Shown: one piece after another, positions 31,624-41,116 of the stretch
How the letters are laid out: each line of letters opens with the position of its first letter
How positions within the stretch are numbered: the stretch's first letter is position 1
DNA from: Streptomyces sp. NBC_01429
Lineage (GTDB): Bacteria > Actinomycetota > Actinomycetes > Streptomycetales > Streptomycetaceae
Assembly (NCBI RefSeq): GCF_036231945.1
Contig: NZ_CP109599.1
Location: 4,496,501 to 4,560,500, forward strand
Reading direction: 5' to 3'
DNA length: 64,000 bases
Translations under genes and position numbers: made by a program
Notes under the pieces: generated by a model
Told to the model about the DNA's origin: nothing
What the model saw: only the letters and a program-made list of their open reading frames with translations
Databases searched by the model: none

Positions 31624-32505
31624 ATGGGGAGGGTTGGAGACGTGACCGCAGCCGAATCGGGCGGTTCCGTGGTGCGGCGCATCCTGCTGGGCTCACAACT
31701 GAGGCGGCTGCGCGAGACGCGCGGCATCACCCGTGAAGCCGCCGGCTACTCGATCCGCGCTTCCGAGTCCAAGATCAGCCGTATGGAGTTGGGACGGGTG
31801 AGCTTCAAGGCCAGAGACATCGAGGACCTGCTGACCCTCTACGGGGTGGCCGACGAGGGCGAGCGCGCTGCCCTGCTCGGTCTCGCCCGGGAGGCCAATG
31901 TCGCGGGATGGTGGCACAGCTTCGGCGATGTGCTGCCCGGCTGGTTCCAGACGTACATCGGTCTGGAGGGCGCCGCCTCCTTGATCCGCATCTACGAGGT
32001 GCAGTTCGTGCACGGACTGCTCCAGACAGAGGCGTACGCGCACGCCGTCGTCACCCGCGGCCAGCCCGACGCCCCCTGCGCCGAGGTCGAGCGCCGGGTC
32101 GCCCTGCGGCTGGAGCGGCAGAAGGTCCTCGTCTCCGAACGCGCCCCGCGCTTCCACGCCATCCTCGACGAGGCGGCGCTGCGCCGCCCGTACGGCGACC
32201 GTGCCGTCATGCAGGGCCAGCTGAGGCATCTGATCGAGATCTCGGAGCAGCCGAACATCACCCTTCAGGTGATGCCGTTCAGCTTCGGCGGGCACGCGGG
32301 CGAGAGCGGCGCGTTCACGATGCTGAGCTTCCCCGAGTCGGATCTCTCGGACGTCGTCTTCCTGGAACAGCTGACCAGCGCGCTCTATCTGGACAAGGGC
32401 GAGGAGGTCGGCCAGTACGAACGGGTGATGGCGCGGCTCCAGGAGGACAGCCCCGGACCGGAGGAGAGCCGAGATGTCCTGCGCGGACTGCTCCAATTGA
32501 TCTGA
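31624..32505 (+). CDS. XRE-family regulator with DUF5753 domain (WhiJ type)
   Basis: 293 residues from ATG 31624 (AGGGAGAA nine bases upstream); GTG 31642, nine bases after GGGAGG, is equally good. The N-terminal HTH reads LGSQLRRLRETRGITREAAGYSIRASESKISRMELGR. The DUF5753 ligand- or partner-sensing domain follows (WFQTYIGLEGAASLIRIYEVQFVHGLLQTEAYA and ITLQVMPFSFGGHAGESGAFTML). It is the DNA-binding member of the trio and the likely reader of the shared operator. Confidence 0.93.
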   Translation: MGRVGDVTAAESGGSVVRRILLGSQLRRLRETRGITREAAGYSIRASESKISRMELGRVSFKARDIEDLLTLYGVADEGERAALLGLAREANVAGWWHSFGDVLPGWFQTYIGLEGAASLIRIYEVQFVHGLLQTEAYAHAVVTRGQPDAPCAEVERRVALRLERQKVLVSERAPRFHAILDEAALRRPYGDRAVMQGQLRHLIEISEQPNITLQVMPFSFGGHAGESGAFTMLSFPESDLSDVVFLEQLTSALYLDKGEEVGQYERVMARLQEDSPGPEESRDVLRGLLQLI

Positions 32506-32568
32506 GGCATCAGTACGATGACACCACATCAGGAGTTTGCGCCTGTAGCACCCGCAGTAAGGGATCGC

Positions 32569-34035
32569 ATGTCCTACTTCACCGACCTGGCCCATCAGTA
32601 CATCGACGGCGAGTGGCGGACCGGCAGCGGCTCGTGGGACATCATCGACTTCAACCCGTACAACGGGGAGAAGCTCGCCGCCATCACGGTCGCCACGGCC
32701 GGTGAGGTGGACGAGGCGTACCGCGCGGCCGAGCGCGCGCAGCCCGGCTGGGCCGCGACCAACCCGTACGCCCGCAGGACCGTTCTCGAACGGGTGCTGC
32801 GGCTGGTCGAGGAGCGCACCGACGACATCGTCGAGGCGATCATCGACGAGCTGGGCGGTACCCGCACCAAGGCGGTGTACGAGGTGGCCGCCGCCGGTGA
32901 GTTCCTGCGCGAGGCCGTCCGGCTCGCGCTGCGCTCCGAGGGCCGGATCCTGCCCTCCCCGGTCGACGGCAGGGAGAACCGCGTCCACCGGCTGCCGGTC
33001 GGTGTCGTCGGGGTGATCAGCCCCTTCAACTTCCCGTTCCTGGTGACGCTCAAGTCGGTGGCGCCCGCGCTGGCGCTGGGCAACGCCGTGGTGGTCAAGC
33101 CCAATCAGAACGCGCCGGTGACCGGCGGCGGACTCATAGCCAGGCTCTTCGAGGACGCGGGGCTGCCGGCCGGACTGCTCAACGTGGTGGTCACGGACAT
33201 CGCGGAGATCGGTGACGCGCTGATCGAGCACCCCGTCCCGAAGGTGATCTCCTTCGCGGGCTCCGACCGGGTGGGCCGCCATGTCGGGGCGGTCGCCGGC
33301 GGCCACTTCAAGCGGGCCCTGCTGCAACTGAGCGGCAACAGCGCGCTGGTGGTGCTGGACGACCTCGACGAGGCGGGGATCGACTACGCGGTGGACGCGG
33401 CGGTCTTCAGCCGCTTCTTCTACCAGGGCCAGATCTGTATGGCCGCCAACCGCGTCCTGGTGGACCGTGCCGTGGAGCGGGAGTTCACCGAGAAGTTCGT
33501 GGCGAAGGTGGCGGCGCTCAGGACCGGCGACCCGCGCGATCCCGAGACCCAGATCGGCCCGGTCATCAACAGCTCCCACGCGGACGCCCTGACCGCGCTG
33601 GTGGACCAGGCCCTCGCGGAGGGCGCGACCGCGCTCGTACGGGGCAACACCCGCGGCAACCTCGTGGAGCCGACCGTACTGACCGGTCTCGCGCCGGACT
33701 CCCCGCTCATGCGGCAGGAGATCTTCGGCCCCGTGGTGCTGCTGGTCCCGTTCGACGGCGAGGACGAGGCGGTACGGCTCGCCAACGACACTCCGTACGG
33801 ACTGAGCGGCGCCGTCCACACCGCGCGGGTCGAGCGGGGCGTGGCGTTCGCCGACCGGATCGTCGCCGGCATGATGCACGTCAACGACGCGACCGTGCGG
33901 GACGAGCCGATGGTGGCCTTCGGCGGCGAGAACGCCTCGGGCCTGGGCCGGCTCAACGGGGACTCGGCGCTGGAGGCGTTCACCACGCAGAAGTGGATCT
34001 CGGTGCAGCACGGCCGTACGGAGTTCCCTCTGTAG
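32569..34035 (+). CDS. Aldehyde dehydrogenase family protein with Glu-to-Gln change
   Basis: 488 residues from ATG 32569, with AAGGGA upstream. The fold is complete: SPFNFP (NAD loop), FAGSDRVGRHVG and nucleophile Cys290 in QGQICMA. The region usually ELGGN reads QLSGN (Gln253), so the general base Glu is lost while the Cys stays. The overall type resembles benzaldehyde/vanillin dehydrogenases. Without the Glu, hydrolysis of the thioester should be slow, so activity may be altered, for example towards a non-hydrolytic reaction. It is followed by a PadR gene. Confidence 0.9.
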   Translation: MSYFTDLAHQYIDGEWRTGSGSWDIIDFNPYNGEKLAAITVATAGEVDEAYRAAERAQPGWAATNPYARRTVLERVLRLVEERTDDIVEAIIDELGGTRTKAVYEVAAAGEFLREAVRLALRSEGRILPSPVDGRENRVHRLPVGVVGVISPFNFPFLVTLKSVAPALALGNAVVVKPNQNAPVTGGGLIARLFEDAGLPAGLLNVVVTDIAEIGDALIEHPVPKVISFAGSDRVGRHVGAVAGGHFKRALLQLSGNSALVVLDDLDEAGIDYAVDAAVFSRFFYQGQICMAANRVLVDRAVEREFTEKFVAKVAALRTGDPRDPETQIGPVINSSHADALTALVDQALAEGATALVRGNTRGNLVEPTVLTGLAPDSPLMRQEIFGPVVLLVPFDGEDEAVRLANDTPYGLSGAVHTARVERGVAFADRIVAGMMHVNDATVRDEPMVAFGGENASGLGRLNGDSALEAFTTQKWISVQHGRTEFPL

Positions 34036-34094
34036 GGCTCGGTTCACCGCCGGGCGGACGGCGCCGCTTCCAGGGCAGGCCCTAGCCTGGAGGG

Positions 34095-34736
34095 ATGTCA
34101 GCGATCCGTCTGCTCGTGCTCAGCGCGGTCCGCCAGCGCGGGCGTGCCCACGGCTATCAGGTCAGGGGCGACCTGGAGTACTGGGGCGCCCACGAGTGGT
34201 CCAACGCCAAGCCGGGCTCGATCTACCACGCGCTGAAGCAGCTGGCGAAGCAGGGACTCCTGCTGGCGCACGAGGTCGCGCCGAGCACGGTCGGCGGTCC
34301 GCCGCGCACCGAGTACGAGCTGACCGAGGCCGGCCGCGAGGAGTACCTCCGGCTGGTGCGCGCCGCGCTGACCACGTACGACCAGAAGATGGACGTGCTC
34401 TCCGCGGGCATCGGCGCCATCGTCGACCTGCCGCGCGCCGAGGCCGTGGAGCTGCTCGGGGAGCGGGTGCGCGCGATCGAGGCGTGGCGGGCCGAGGTGA
34501 CCGAGCACTACGTACCGGAGGACGGGCCCGAGCAGTTGGGCCACATCGGCGAGATCATGAATCTGTGGGTCCACTCGGCGGACGCGGGCGCGCAGTGGAC
34601 GCGCGGCCTGATCAAGCGCGTCGAGGGCGGGGCCTACACCTTCGCGGGGGAGGGCGAGCCCTTCGTGGCGGTGCTCGCCGACGACGAGAAGAACCCGTAC
34701 GCGACGGGAACGCCCCACCCGGGCGACCGCCGCTGA
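34095..34736 (+). CDS. PadR-family transcriptional regulator
   Basis: 213 residues. Winged HTH: MSAIRLLVLSAVRQRGRAHGYQVRGDLEYWGAHEWSNAKPGSIYHALKQLAKQGLL, typical of PadR. The long C-terminal half (VIR4-like helices, VEAW.AEVTEHY) is the dimer arm. It follows the ALDH gene by 59 bases on the same strand, so it may control it; PadR proteins often sense phenolic compounds. Confidence 0.93.
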   Translation: MSAIRLLVLSAVRQRGRAHGYQVRGDLEYWGAHEWSNAKPGSIYHALKQLAKQGLLLAHEVAPSTVGGPPRTEYELTEAGREEYLRLVRAALTTYDQKMDVLSAGIGAIVDLPRAEAVELLGERVRAIEAWRAEVTEHYVPEDGPEQLGHIGEIMNLWVHSADAGAQWTRGLIKRVEGGAYTFAGEGEPFVAVLADDEKNPYATGTPHPGDRR

Positions 34737-34757
34737 TCAGGCGCGTGCACCGGATCG

Positions 34758-36194
34758 TCAGTGGTGAAAGGCCGTCGCGGCCGACTTGTCGCGGTCCAGC
34801 GGGCGTTCCTGGCGGCGCAGCTCCGGCAGTACCCGCTCCAGGTCAGCGATGAGCAGCGCGGCCAGATCCGCCGAGAAGCCGTTGCGGCAGACGATCCGCA
34901 GGACGGAGAGGTCCTGACGGTTCGCCGGGAAGGTGTAGGCGGGCACCAGCCAGCCCTGTTCGCGCAGCCGCCGCGAGACGTCGAAGACATCGAAGTTCGT
35001 CACGCCGGGGGCGGTCGTGAAGGCGAACACGGGCAGCTCGGTGCCCCGGGTGAGCAGCCGGAAATCGCCCAGCGCCTCGATCCGTTCGGCCAGCCTCGTG
35101 GCGATGTCGCGGGCGGTCTGCTGGACGGCCCGGTAACCGTCCCTGCCCAGCCGCAGGAACGTGTAGTACTGCGCGACCACCTGCGCGCCCGGCCGGGAGA
35201 AGTTCAGCGCGAAGGTGGGCATGTCGCCGCCCAGGTAGTTCACCCGGAAGACCAGCTCCTCGGGGAGTTCGGCGGGGGAGCGCCACAGCGCCCAGCCGAC
35301 GCCCGGGTAGACCAGCCCGTACTTGTGCCCCGAGGTGTTGATCGAGGAGACGCGCGGCAGCCGGAAGTCCCAGACGAGGTCCTCGTCGAGGAACGGCGCG
35401 ATCATCGCGCCGGAGGCGCCGTCGACGTGGACGGGCACATCGAGCCCCGTACGCTCCTGGAGCGCGTCCAGCACGGCGCACAGCTCGGCGACCGGTTCGT
35501 AGGAGCCGTCGAAGGTGGAGCCGAGGACTGCCACGACGCCGATGGTGTTCTCGTCGCAGAGGTCCGCCGCCGCCCGGGGATCGAGATGGAAGCGGTCGCC
35601 GTCCATGGGCACCTGGCGCGCCTCCACCTCCCAGAAGGCGCAGAACTTCTCCCAGCAGACCTGGACGTTGACGCCCATCACGAGATTCGGTTTGGCGCTG
35701 CCCGGATAGCGGGCGGAATTGCGGGTGGCCCAGCGCCGCTTGAGCGCCATCCCGGCGAGCATGCACGCCTCGCTCGACCCGGTGGTCGAACACCCGACGG
35801 CCGTCGAGGGGTCGGGGGCGTTCCAGAGCGCGGCGAGCATCGCCACACAGCGCCGCTCCAGCTCGGCCGTACGGGGGTACTCGTCCTTGTCGATCATGTT
35901 CTTGTCCCGGCACTCCGCCATCAGCGCCGTCGCCTGCGGCTCCATCCAGGTGGTGACGAAGGTGGCCAGGTTGAGCCGTGAGTTCCCGTCGAGCATCAGC
36001 TCGTCGTGGACCAGCTGATAGGCCGTGGCGGGCGGCGTGGGACCGTCGGGCAGCCGGTGCGTGGGCGGCGCCGAGGTCATCTCGCCCACCGGGTCCGCCT
36101 CCCCGTAGAACGGGTTCAGCGACAGCCTGCGCAGCTCGGCCCGCTCCTCCTCGGGCACCTTCGCCGCCCGGTCCGTGCCTCGGTGGAGTGACAT
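34758..36194 (-). CDS. gadB: Glutamate decarboxylase
   Basis: 478 residues. A PLP fold II decarboxylase with Lys291 in INTSGHKYGL, substrate loop GSSEACMLAGMALKRRW, and PLP-ring DGAS/HVDGASG. Near the N-terminus NPFYGEADP is typical of GAD. It converts glutamate to GABA, using up a proton. A ClC-type gene lies upstream on the same strand, 114 bases away. In enteric bacteria GAD acts in acid resistance together with a ClC antiporter. Confidence 0.95.
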   Translation of the reverse strand: MSLHRGTDRAAKVPEEERAELRRLSLNPFYGEADPVGEMTSAPPTHRLPDGPTPPATAYQLVHDELMLDGNSRLNLATFVTTWMEPQATALMAECRDKNMIDKDEYPRTAELERRCVAMLAALWNAPDPSTAVGCSTTGSSEACMLAGMALKRRWATRNSARYPGSAKPNLVMGVNVQVCWEKFCAFWEVEARQVPMDGDRFHLDPRAAADLCDENTIGVVAVLGSTFDGSYEPVAELCAVLDALQERTGLDVPVHVDGASGAMIAPFLDEDLVWDFRLPRVSSINTSGHKYGLVYPGVGWALWRSPAELPEELVFRVNYLGGDMPTFALNFSRPGAQVVAQYYTFLRLGRDGYRAVQQTARDIATRLAERIEALGDFRLLTRGTELPVFAFTTAPGVTNFDVFDVSRRLREQGWLVPAYTFPANRQDLSVLRIVCRNGFSADLAALLIADLERVLPELRRQERPLDRDKSAATAFHH

Positions 36195-36308
36195 CGGCTG
36201 GTCTCCTCGCGCTGGTACGGCGGGGCACGGCGCCCCCGTGGCGAGAATACGGACGTACCGGGCACAGCGCCCGTCGGGTGGTGCCGGTGCCTTCCGGGGC
36301 GCCGGGGG

Positions 36309-37589
36309 TCACCGCAGCGCCGTGCCGTACTCGCGCAACTGCATCCGGGGGCGGCCGGTGACCAGCAGCCAGGCCGGCAGGGTGGCCACGCAGAGCAGCG
36401 GGAGGACGTTCGGGTCCGCGACCAGGACCGCAGCGGTGAACAGGCTCAGCCACCCCTGCCGGGTGACCGCGAGCAGCACCCCGAGGACGCCGCAGACCAC
36501 CGCGAGCGTGGGCTGGGCGGCCGGGACGAGCGCGTGGGCGCACAGGCCGAGGGCGACGCCGACGAAGACGGCCGGGAAGATCCGGCCGCCGCGGAAGCCG
36601 CAGGCGGCGGCGGTCAGCAGGGCGGCCAGCTTCACCACGGCCATCAGGGCGAACGAGCCGGCCGACCAGCCGTCGGGGCGCTCCGCCAGGGTCCTGGCCT
36701 CCGACAGCCCCTTGAAGAGCGTCAGATGCCCGCCCAGCGCCCCCAGCAGGCCGAGCACGAGACCGCCCGCCGTGAGCGCGAGGACGGGATGCCGCAGCCG
36801 CCGGAAGAGGGCGTGGACGTACGGGAACGCGTAGACGGCCGCCATTGCGAGCGCCGCCGCGAGCGGGGCGATCACCAGGGCCGTCAGCAGGTCGCCCCAG
36901 TGGGTCCCGGGGTACTTCGGCAGGCCGAGGTCGAAGGTCGGCCGGGCGATCAGCACCGTGGTCAGCCCGCCCGCGCCGGCGGCGATCAGCGGCCCGAACA
37001 GCTTGTCCCACAGCGTGCCGGGCCCCGGCCGCGCGGCCATGGTCTCCGTCAGGATCAGCGCGGCGGCCACGGGGGTGCCGAACAGCGCCCCGATCGTGCC
37101 CGCCGCGCCGAGCCCCACCCACAGCGCGGCCGGCGCCCCGGGCGCCGCCCTGCGGCCCAGCCAGTAGGCGAGCGCGATATTGGCCGCCGTGATCGGGTTC
37201 TCCGGACCGAGACTCACCCCGCCGGCCAGGGCCAGTACGGTGACCACCAGCAGCCCCGGCACCACCCCGGCCGGCATCGGCGCGTCGACGAGCCCGGTGG
37301 TCGCCGGATCCGGCCCGGCGTGTCCGTGCACCTGCCGTACGACGATCCCCACCGTGAGGCCGGTGGCCGTCAGCATGACGATGATCCACAGCGCGGAGTA
37401 GCGCCCCACCCCGAGCGCGTCCGGCAGCGTCCCCCACAGCACGTCCTCGAACCGCTCGGCGACCACGCTCACCCCGAGCAGCACCAGCGCCGAGGCCACT
37501 CCCACCAGCAGCGCGGGCGCGACCAGCGGCAGCAGGGCGCGCGCGGAGGGCGCGGGGGCGGGCGGGGCGGACGGAGCGTCGGCATTCAC
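36309..37589 (-). CDS. ClC-family ion channel/transporter (YfeO-like)
   Basis: 426 residues from GTG 37587-37589; a more upstream start would add 11 residues. About ten hydrophobic segments are seen. ALAGGVSLGPENPITAANIALAYW corresponds to the ClC filter region, but the classical GREGP reads SLGPENP, as in the YfeO-type branch. LGAAGTIGALFGTPVAAALIL and a C-terminal GFRGGRIFPAVFVG (GxFxP-like) complete the pore. It lies directly upstream of gadB and may balance charge during proton consumption. Confidence 0.85.
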   Translation of the reverse strand: MNADAPSAPPAPAPSARALLPLVAPALLVGVASALVLLGVSVVAERFEDVLWGTLPDALGVGRYSALWIIVMLTATGLTVGIVVRQVHGHAGPDPATTGLVDAPMPAGVVPGLLVVTVLALAGGVSLGPENPITAANIALAYWLGRRAAPGAPAALWVGLGAAGTIGALFGTPVAAALILTETMAARPGPGTLWDKLFGPLIAAGAGGLTTVLIARPTFDLGLPKYPGTHWGDLLTALVIAPLAAALAMAAVYAFPYVHALFRRLRHPVLALTAGGLVLGLLGALGGHLTLFKGLSEARTLAERPDGWSAGSFALMAVVKLAALLTAAACGFRGGRIFPAVFVGVALGLCAHALVPAAQPTLAVVCGVLGVLLAVTRQGWLSLFTAAVLVADPNVLPLLCVATLPAWLLVTGRPRMQLREYGTALR

Positions 37590-37866
37590 GCACTCAACGT
37601 AACCGCACGGCCGGGCTCGCACCTCACGTCACGGGAGGCCGCGGGCCGGCACCCGGTACCGGCGCTCGCGGCCCGCCGCGGCGCGTAAGGGACAGGGGCG
37701 CCGATACGGGTACGGGGCGGGTCGCGGCGGGGTGGAGGAGCGGGCCGGAGGCGGGATACCGGGGCGGGGTGGAACCTGGAGGTGCGGACAGGCGTTGATA
37801 GCTTGTGCGCGGCCGACCACGCCGATTCGACGATCGACCGACCAACGACTCAGGAGTCCGGAACCC

Positions 37867-39192
37867 GTGACCACCCTTGCGCTCGGCCCCAGCTGGCTGG
37901 ACCCGGACTATCTGATCGGGACCTTCGGGCTGATCGGTGTCCTGGTCATCGTCTTCGCTGAGTCCGGTCTCCTCATCGGCTTCTTCCTGCCGGGCGACTC
38001 GCTGCTCTTCACCACCGGCCTGCTGGTGACGGCGGGCACGCTCAAGTCCCCGCTCTGGCTGGTCTGCCTGCTGGTCGTGCTCGCGGCGATCGCCGGTGAC
38101 CAGGTCGGCTATCTCTTCGGCCGCAAGGTCGGGCCCTCGCTCTTCCGGCGGCCGGACTCCAAGCTGTTCAAGCAGGAGAACGTGGAGAAGGCCCACGAGT
38201 TCTTCGAGAAGCACGGTCCCAAGTCGCTGGTCCTGGCCCGCTTCGTCCCCGTGATCCGCACGTTCACGCCGATCATCGCCGGTGTGAGCCGGATGAACTA
38301 CCGCTCGTTCATCACCTTCAACATCATCGGCGGCGTGCTCTGGGGCGCCGGGGTCACGCTGCTGGGCGCCGCGCTCGGCAAGATCGACTTCGTGCACGAG
38401 CACATCGAGATGATCCTCATCCTGATCGTGCTGATCTCGGTGCTGCCGATCGTGATCGAGTTCCTGCGGGCGCGCTCGAAGTCGAAGAAGGCCGCCGCGC
38501 GGGAGCCCGGCGTCGACGACGGCCTGGTCGGCCCCGGTACGGCGGCGACGGACGCGTTCCCGGCGGCGTACGGAGCCCCGGTGGCCCCCGGTGCCCCGGC
38601 CCCCGGCACGCCCGGCGCTGAGACGATGCGGTTCCCGAAGATCCCGGCGGGGACGTCCGGCCCGCAGGGCGGCGGTCAGAGCGGCGGCCAGGGCGGCGGT
38701 CAGCAGGCCCCCCACCCGTACCAGGTTCCCGGCGGCCACCAGGCCCCCGGTGCCGGTCAGGCCCCCGGCCCGTACCAGCCGCCCGGCGGCCGGCAGACCC
38801 CCAACCCGTACCAGACCCCGGGCGGTTACCAGACCCCCGGTGGCTACCCGGAGCAGCAGCAGGGCGGTTACCCGGCTCCCGGCGGCCAGCAGGGGCAGCA
38901 GGGCCAGCAGGGCCAGCAGGGCGGCTATCAGGGCTCCGGCGGGTACCAGACCCCCAACCCGTACCAGGGGACCCCCAACCCGTACCAGGAGCCCGGCGGC
39001 TACCAGGAGCCGAACGCCTACCAGGACCCGAACGCCTACCGGGACCCGAACGGCTACCAGGGCCCCGGCGGCTACCAGGCTCCCGGCCCCTACCAGGCGC
39101 CCCACGGACCCCACACGCACCAGGGGCCCGCCGCACCCGACGACTCGCCCGACGGTCCCGGTGACCCGCACGGCAGGCACGCCAGGTACTGA
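37867..39192 (+). CDS. DedA-family membrane protein with long PGGYQ-repeat tail
   Basis: 441 residues from GTG 37867, with AGGAG about 12 bases upstream. Residues 1-210 are a DedA/SNARE-associated domain: VFAESGLLIGFFLPGDSLLFTTG, GDQVGYLFGRKVGPSLF and RFVPVIRTFTPIIAGVSRMNYRSF are family hallmarks, with about five membrane helices. Residues 225-441 are a low-complexity cytosolic or outer tail of Pro, Gly, Tyr and Gln (PGGYQ, NPYQ, GQQGQQG). DedA proteins act in lipid carrier recycling and membrane potential. Confidence 0.92.
   Translation: MTTLALGPSWLDPDYLIGTFGLIGVLVIVFAESGLLIGFFLPGDSLLFTTGLLVTAGTLKSPLWLVCLLVVLAAIAGDQVGYLFGRKVGPSLFRRPDSKLFKQENVEKAHEFFEKHGPKSLVLARFVPVIRTFTPIIAGVSRMNYRSFITFNIIGGVLWGAGVTLLGAALGKIDFVHEHIEMILILIVLISVLPIVIEFLRARSKSKKAAAREPGVDDGLVGPGTAATDAFPAAYGAPVAPGAPAPGTPGAETMRFPKIPAGTSGPQGGGQSGGQGGGQQAPHPYQVPGGHQAPGAGQAPGPYQPPGGRQTPNPYQTPGGYQTPGGYPEQQQGGYPAPGGQQGQQGQQGQQGGYQGSGGYQTPNPYQGTPNPYQEPGGYQEPNAYQDPNAYRDPNGYQGPGGYQAPGPYQAPHGPHTHQGPAAPDDSPDGPGDPHGRHARY
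38690..39130 (+). repeat. Repeat region encoding the P/G/Y/Q-rich DedA tail
   Basis: Tandem imperfect repeats of about 15-24 bases (cccggcggctaccag type) run for some 440 bases, plus a GGCCAGCAG run near 38890-38930. Confidence 0.85.
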
Positions 39193-39216
39193 CGCGCCCC
39201 CGCACCGGTCTCGGCG

Positions 39217-40908
39217 TCAGAAGCCGCGCGTCCGCTTGGCCGCGCGGCGGCTCGACGCCCGGCCGGAGCCCGGCACCTTCAGGAACAGCCGCGACACCTC
39301 TCCACCGAGGTTCACCCCCACCGCGATCGCCAGTGCGAGGGCCACCGCCTTGGAGAGCGACGCCAGCCCCCGGTCCAGCTCGTTCTGCGCGAAGCCCAGC
39401 AGCCCGAAGTACGTCGCTGAGCCCGGCAGCAGCGGGCCGATCGCCGCCGTCACGTAGGGCAGCGCCGACGCGAACTGGTAGCGCGAGAACAGCTGCCCGA
39501 ACAGCCCCACCAGCCCCGCCGCGACCGCCGTCGCCGCCACCGGCGAGATCTTGCCCGTGTCCGCCATCGCGGCGTAGATGATCCACGCCACCCCGCCGTT
39601 GAGCGACACCATCAGCACGGTGGAACGTTCCTGCTGGAGCAGGATGGCGAACGCGAAGCTCAGCGCCACCGCCGCCAGGATCTGCACCCACGGCCGCTCC
39701 ACGGTGTGCAGCGCCGCGTCCGGGTTGAGCTGCGCGTCCAGCTGCACCCCCAGATACAGCACGATCAGCACACCGATGACGATCGCGATGAAGAAGTACA
39801 TGACTTCGAGGAGCCGCGCCGCCGCGGTGATGTAGTACCCGGTGAGACCGTCCTGTACCCCCGCCACCAGCGCCCGCCCCGGCAGCAGCGCGAACAGCCC
39901 ACCGGTGATCACCGCCGAGGGCCGGCCGCCCCAGTGCAGGGCCGAACTCAGCAGCGTCAGCGCCACCCCCATCGCGGCGGGCGGCATCGCGGCGGCCACG
40001 AACTGGTAGAACTCCGGCAGCCCGCGCCCCGCGCACAGCCAGGCCAGCCGGTCGCCGAGCATCGCGCCCAGCGCCGCCGCCACGAACACCACCGCGTCAC
40101 CGCCGACCAGCACGGACGCGGACCCCGCCAGCAGCCCGCTCGCCACCGTCAGCGCCCAGCCGGGGTAGGGGTGCCGGTTACGGCGGATCTCCGCCAGCCG
40201 CCGGTACGCCTCCTCCAGCGTGACGTCCGTGTCCTCGGTCGTGATGTCGTCGATCAGCGTGTACACGGCGGACAGCCGCGTGTAGTCCGTACCCCGCCTG
40301 CGGACCGTCCGGCTGGCCGTCACCGGGTCCTCCACCAGCGACGGCTGATGGGAGATCGACAGCAGGGTGAACGTGACGGTCGGCTCGCAGTGGTCGAGGC
40401 CGTACGCGCGCGTGACCGCGAACATCGCGGCCTCCACGTCCTCGGCGCCCTCGCCGCCCGCCAGCAGCAGTTCGCCGATACGCAGCGTCAGGTCCAGCAC
40501 GCGGGGCACGGCCGGCCCGTTGTCGTCGTGCCGCTGGACCGTCTCCGGTACGGGACGGTCCCCGACCGGCATCCGCAGCAGCGTGCGCATCCGGTCCTGC
40601 CACGGCGCGTCCTTCGGCAGCATCGCCAGGGGAAGACCGTGCGTAGGGGTGAACGCCCCCGCCGACCGCCCGCCGAGCGGCCCCGGGCCGGTCAGCGGCG
40701 TACCGCCCGGCAGGTCGAAGGCCGAGCCCTCCGGCTCGGGGGCGACCTCGGCCAGCCCCTCCAGCCCCTCGGGCAGCGCGAACTCGGAGGTGGGCTGGTC
40801 GTCCTCGGGAAGCGGCGGCTGCTCCACCCCGAGGGGTGGAGTGAAGGCGCTGCGCGCCTCGTCCGACTGAGGCTTTCGGTCCTCCGGACCGTCCGGCTCG
40901 GCCACCAC
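39217..40908 (-). CDS. Threonine/serine exporter family protein (ThrE-like)
   Basis: 563 residues from GTG 40906-40908; the true start could be further upstream, since no strong ribosome site decides it. The first 100 residues are Pro/Glu-rich and disordered. Then the ThrE domain (DLTLRIGELLLAGGEGAEDVEAAMFAVTRAYGLDHCEPTVTFT) with five membrane helices, and the ThrE_2 domain (QLNPDAALHTVERPWVQILAAVALSFAFAILLQ) with five more. The C-terminus is basic. It exports small hydroxy amino acids in corynebacteria. Confidence 0.9.
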   Translation of the reverse strand: MVAEPDGPEDRKPQSDEARSAFTPPLGVEQPPLPEDDQPTSEFALPEGLEGLAEVAPEPEGSAFDLPGGTPLTGPGPLGGRSAGAFTPTHGLPLAMLPKDAPWQDRMRTLLRMPVGDRPVPETVQRHDDNGPAVPRVLDLTLRIGELLLAGGEGAEDVEAAMFAVTRAYGLDHCEPTVTFTLLSISHQPSLVEDPVTASRTVRRRGTDYTRLSAVYTLIDDITTEDTDVTLEEAYRRLAEIRRNRHPYPGWALTVASGLLAGSASVLVGGDAVVFVAAALGAMLGDRLAWLCAGRGLPEFYQFVAAAMPPAAMGVALTLLSSALHWGGRPSAVITGGLFALLPGRALVAGVQDGLTGYYITAAARLLEVMYFFIAIVIGVLIVLYLGVQLDAQLNPDAALHTVERPWVQILAAVALSFAFAILLQQERSTVLMVSLNGGVAWIIYAAMADTGKISPVAATAVAAGLVGLFGQLFSRYQFASALPYVTAAIGPLLPGSATYFGLLGFAQNELDRGLASLSKAVALALAIAVGVNLGGEVSRLFLKVPGSGRASSRRAAKRTRGF

Positions 40909-41050
40909 TGTCTGCTTCCTCGCTCCCTGTCCCTGTCCCTGCCCGGCCCCACACCGCTCGCCCTGCTCGCCCTGCCCACACGTCACACGGATGAGCCCAC
41001 TCGTCCCCCCGTCTGCCCAGTATGGGCAGGGACATGGGCGGACACACGCG

Positions 41051-41087
41051 GACGGGCGGCACACCCACGAGGGGTGCGCCGCCCGTC
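41051..41087 (-). terminator. Terminator hairpin downstream of ppa
   Basis: Nested stem GACGGGCGGC/GCCGCCCGTC (41051-41060 with 41078-41087) plus an inner CACCC/GGGTG, 30 bases after the ppa stop on the minus strand. Confidence 0.85.
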
Positions 41088-41116
41088 GTCCGTCCGGACA
41101 GGGCCCGCTCAGGCGC

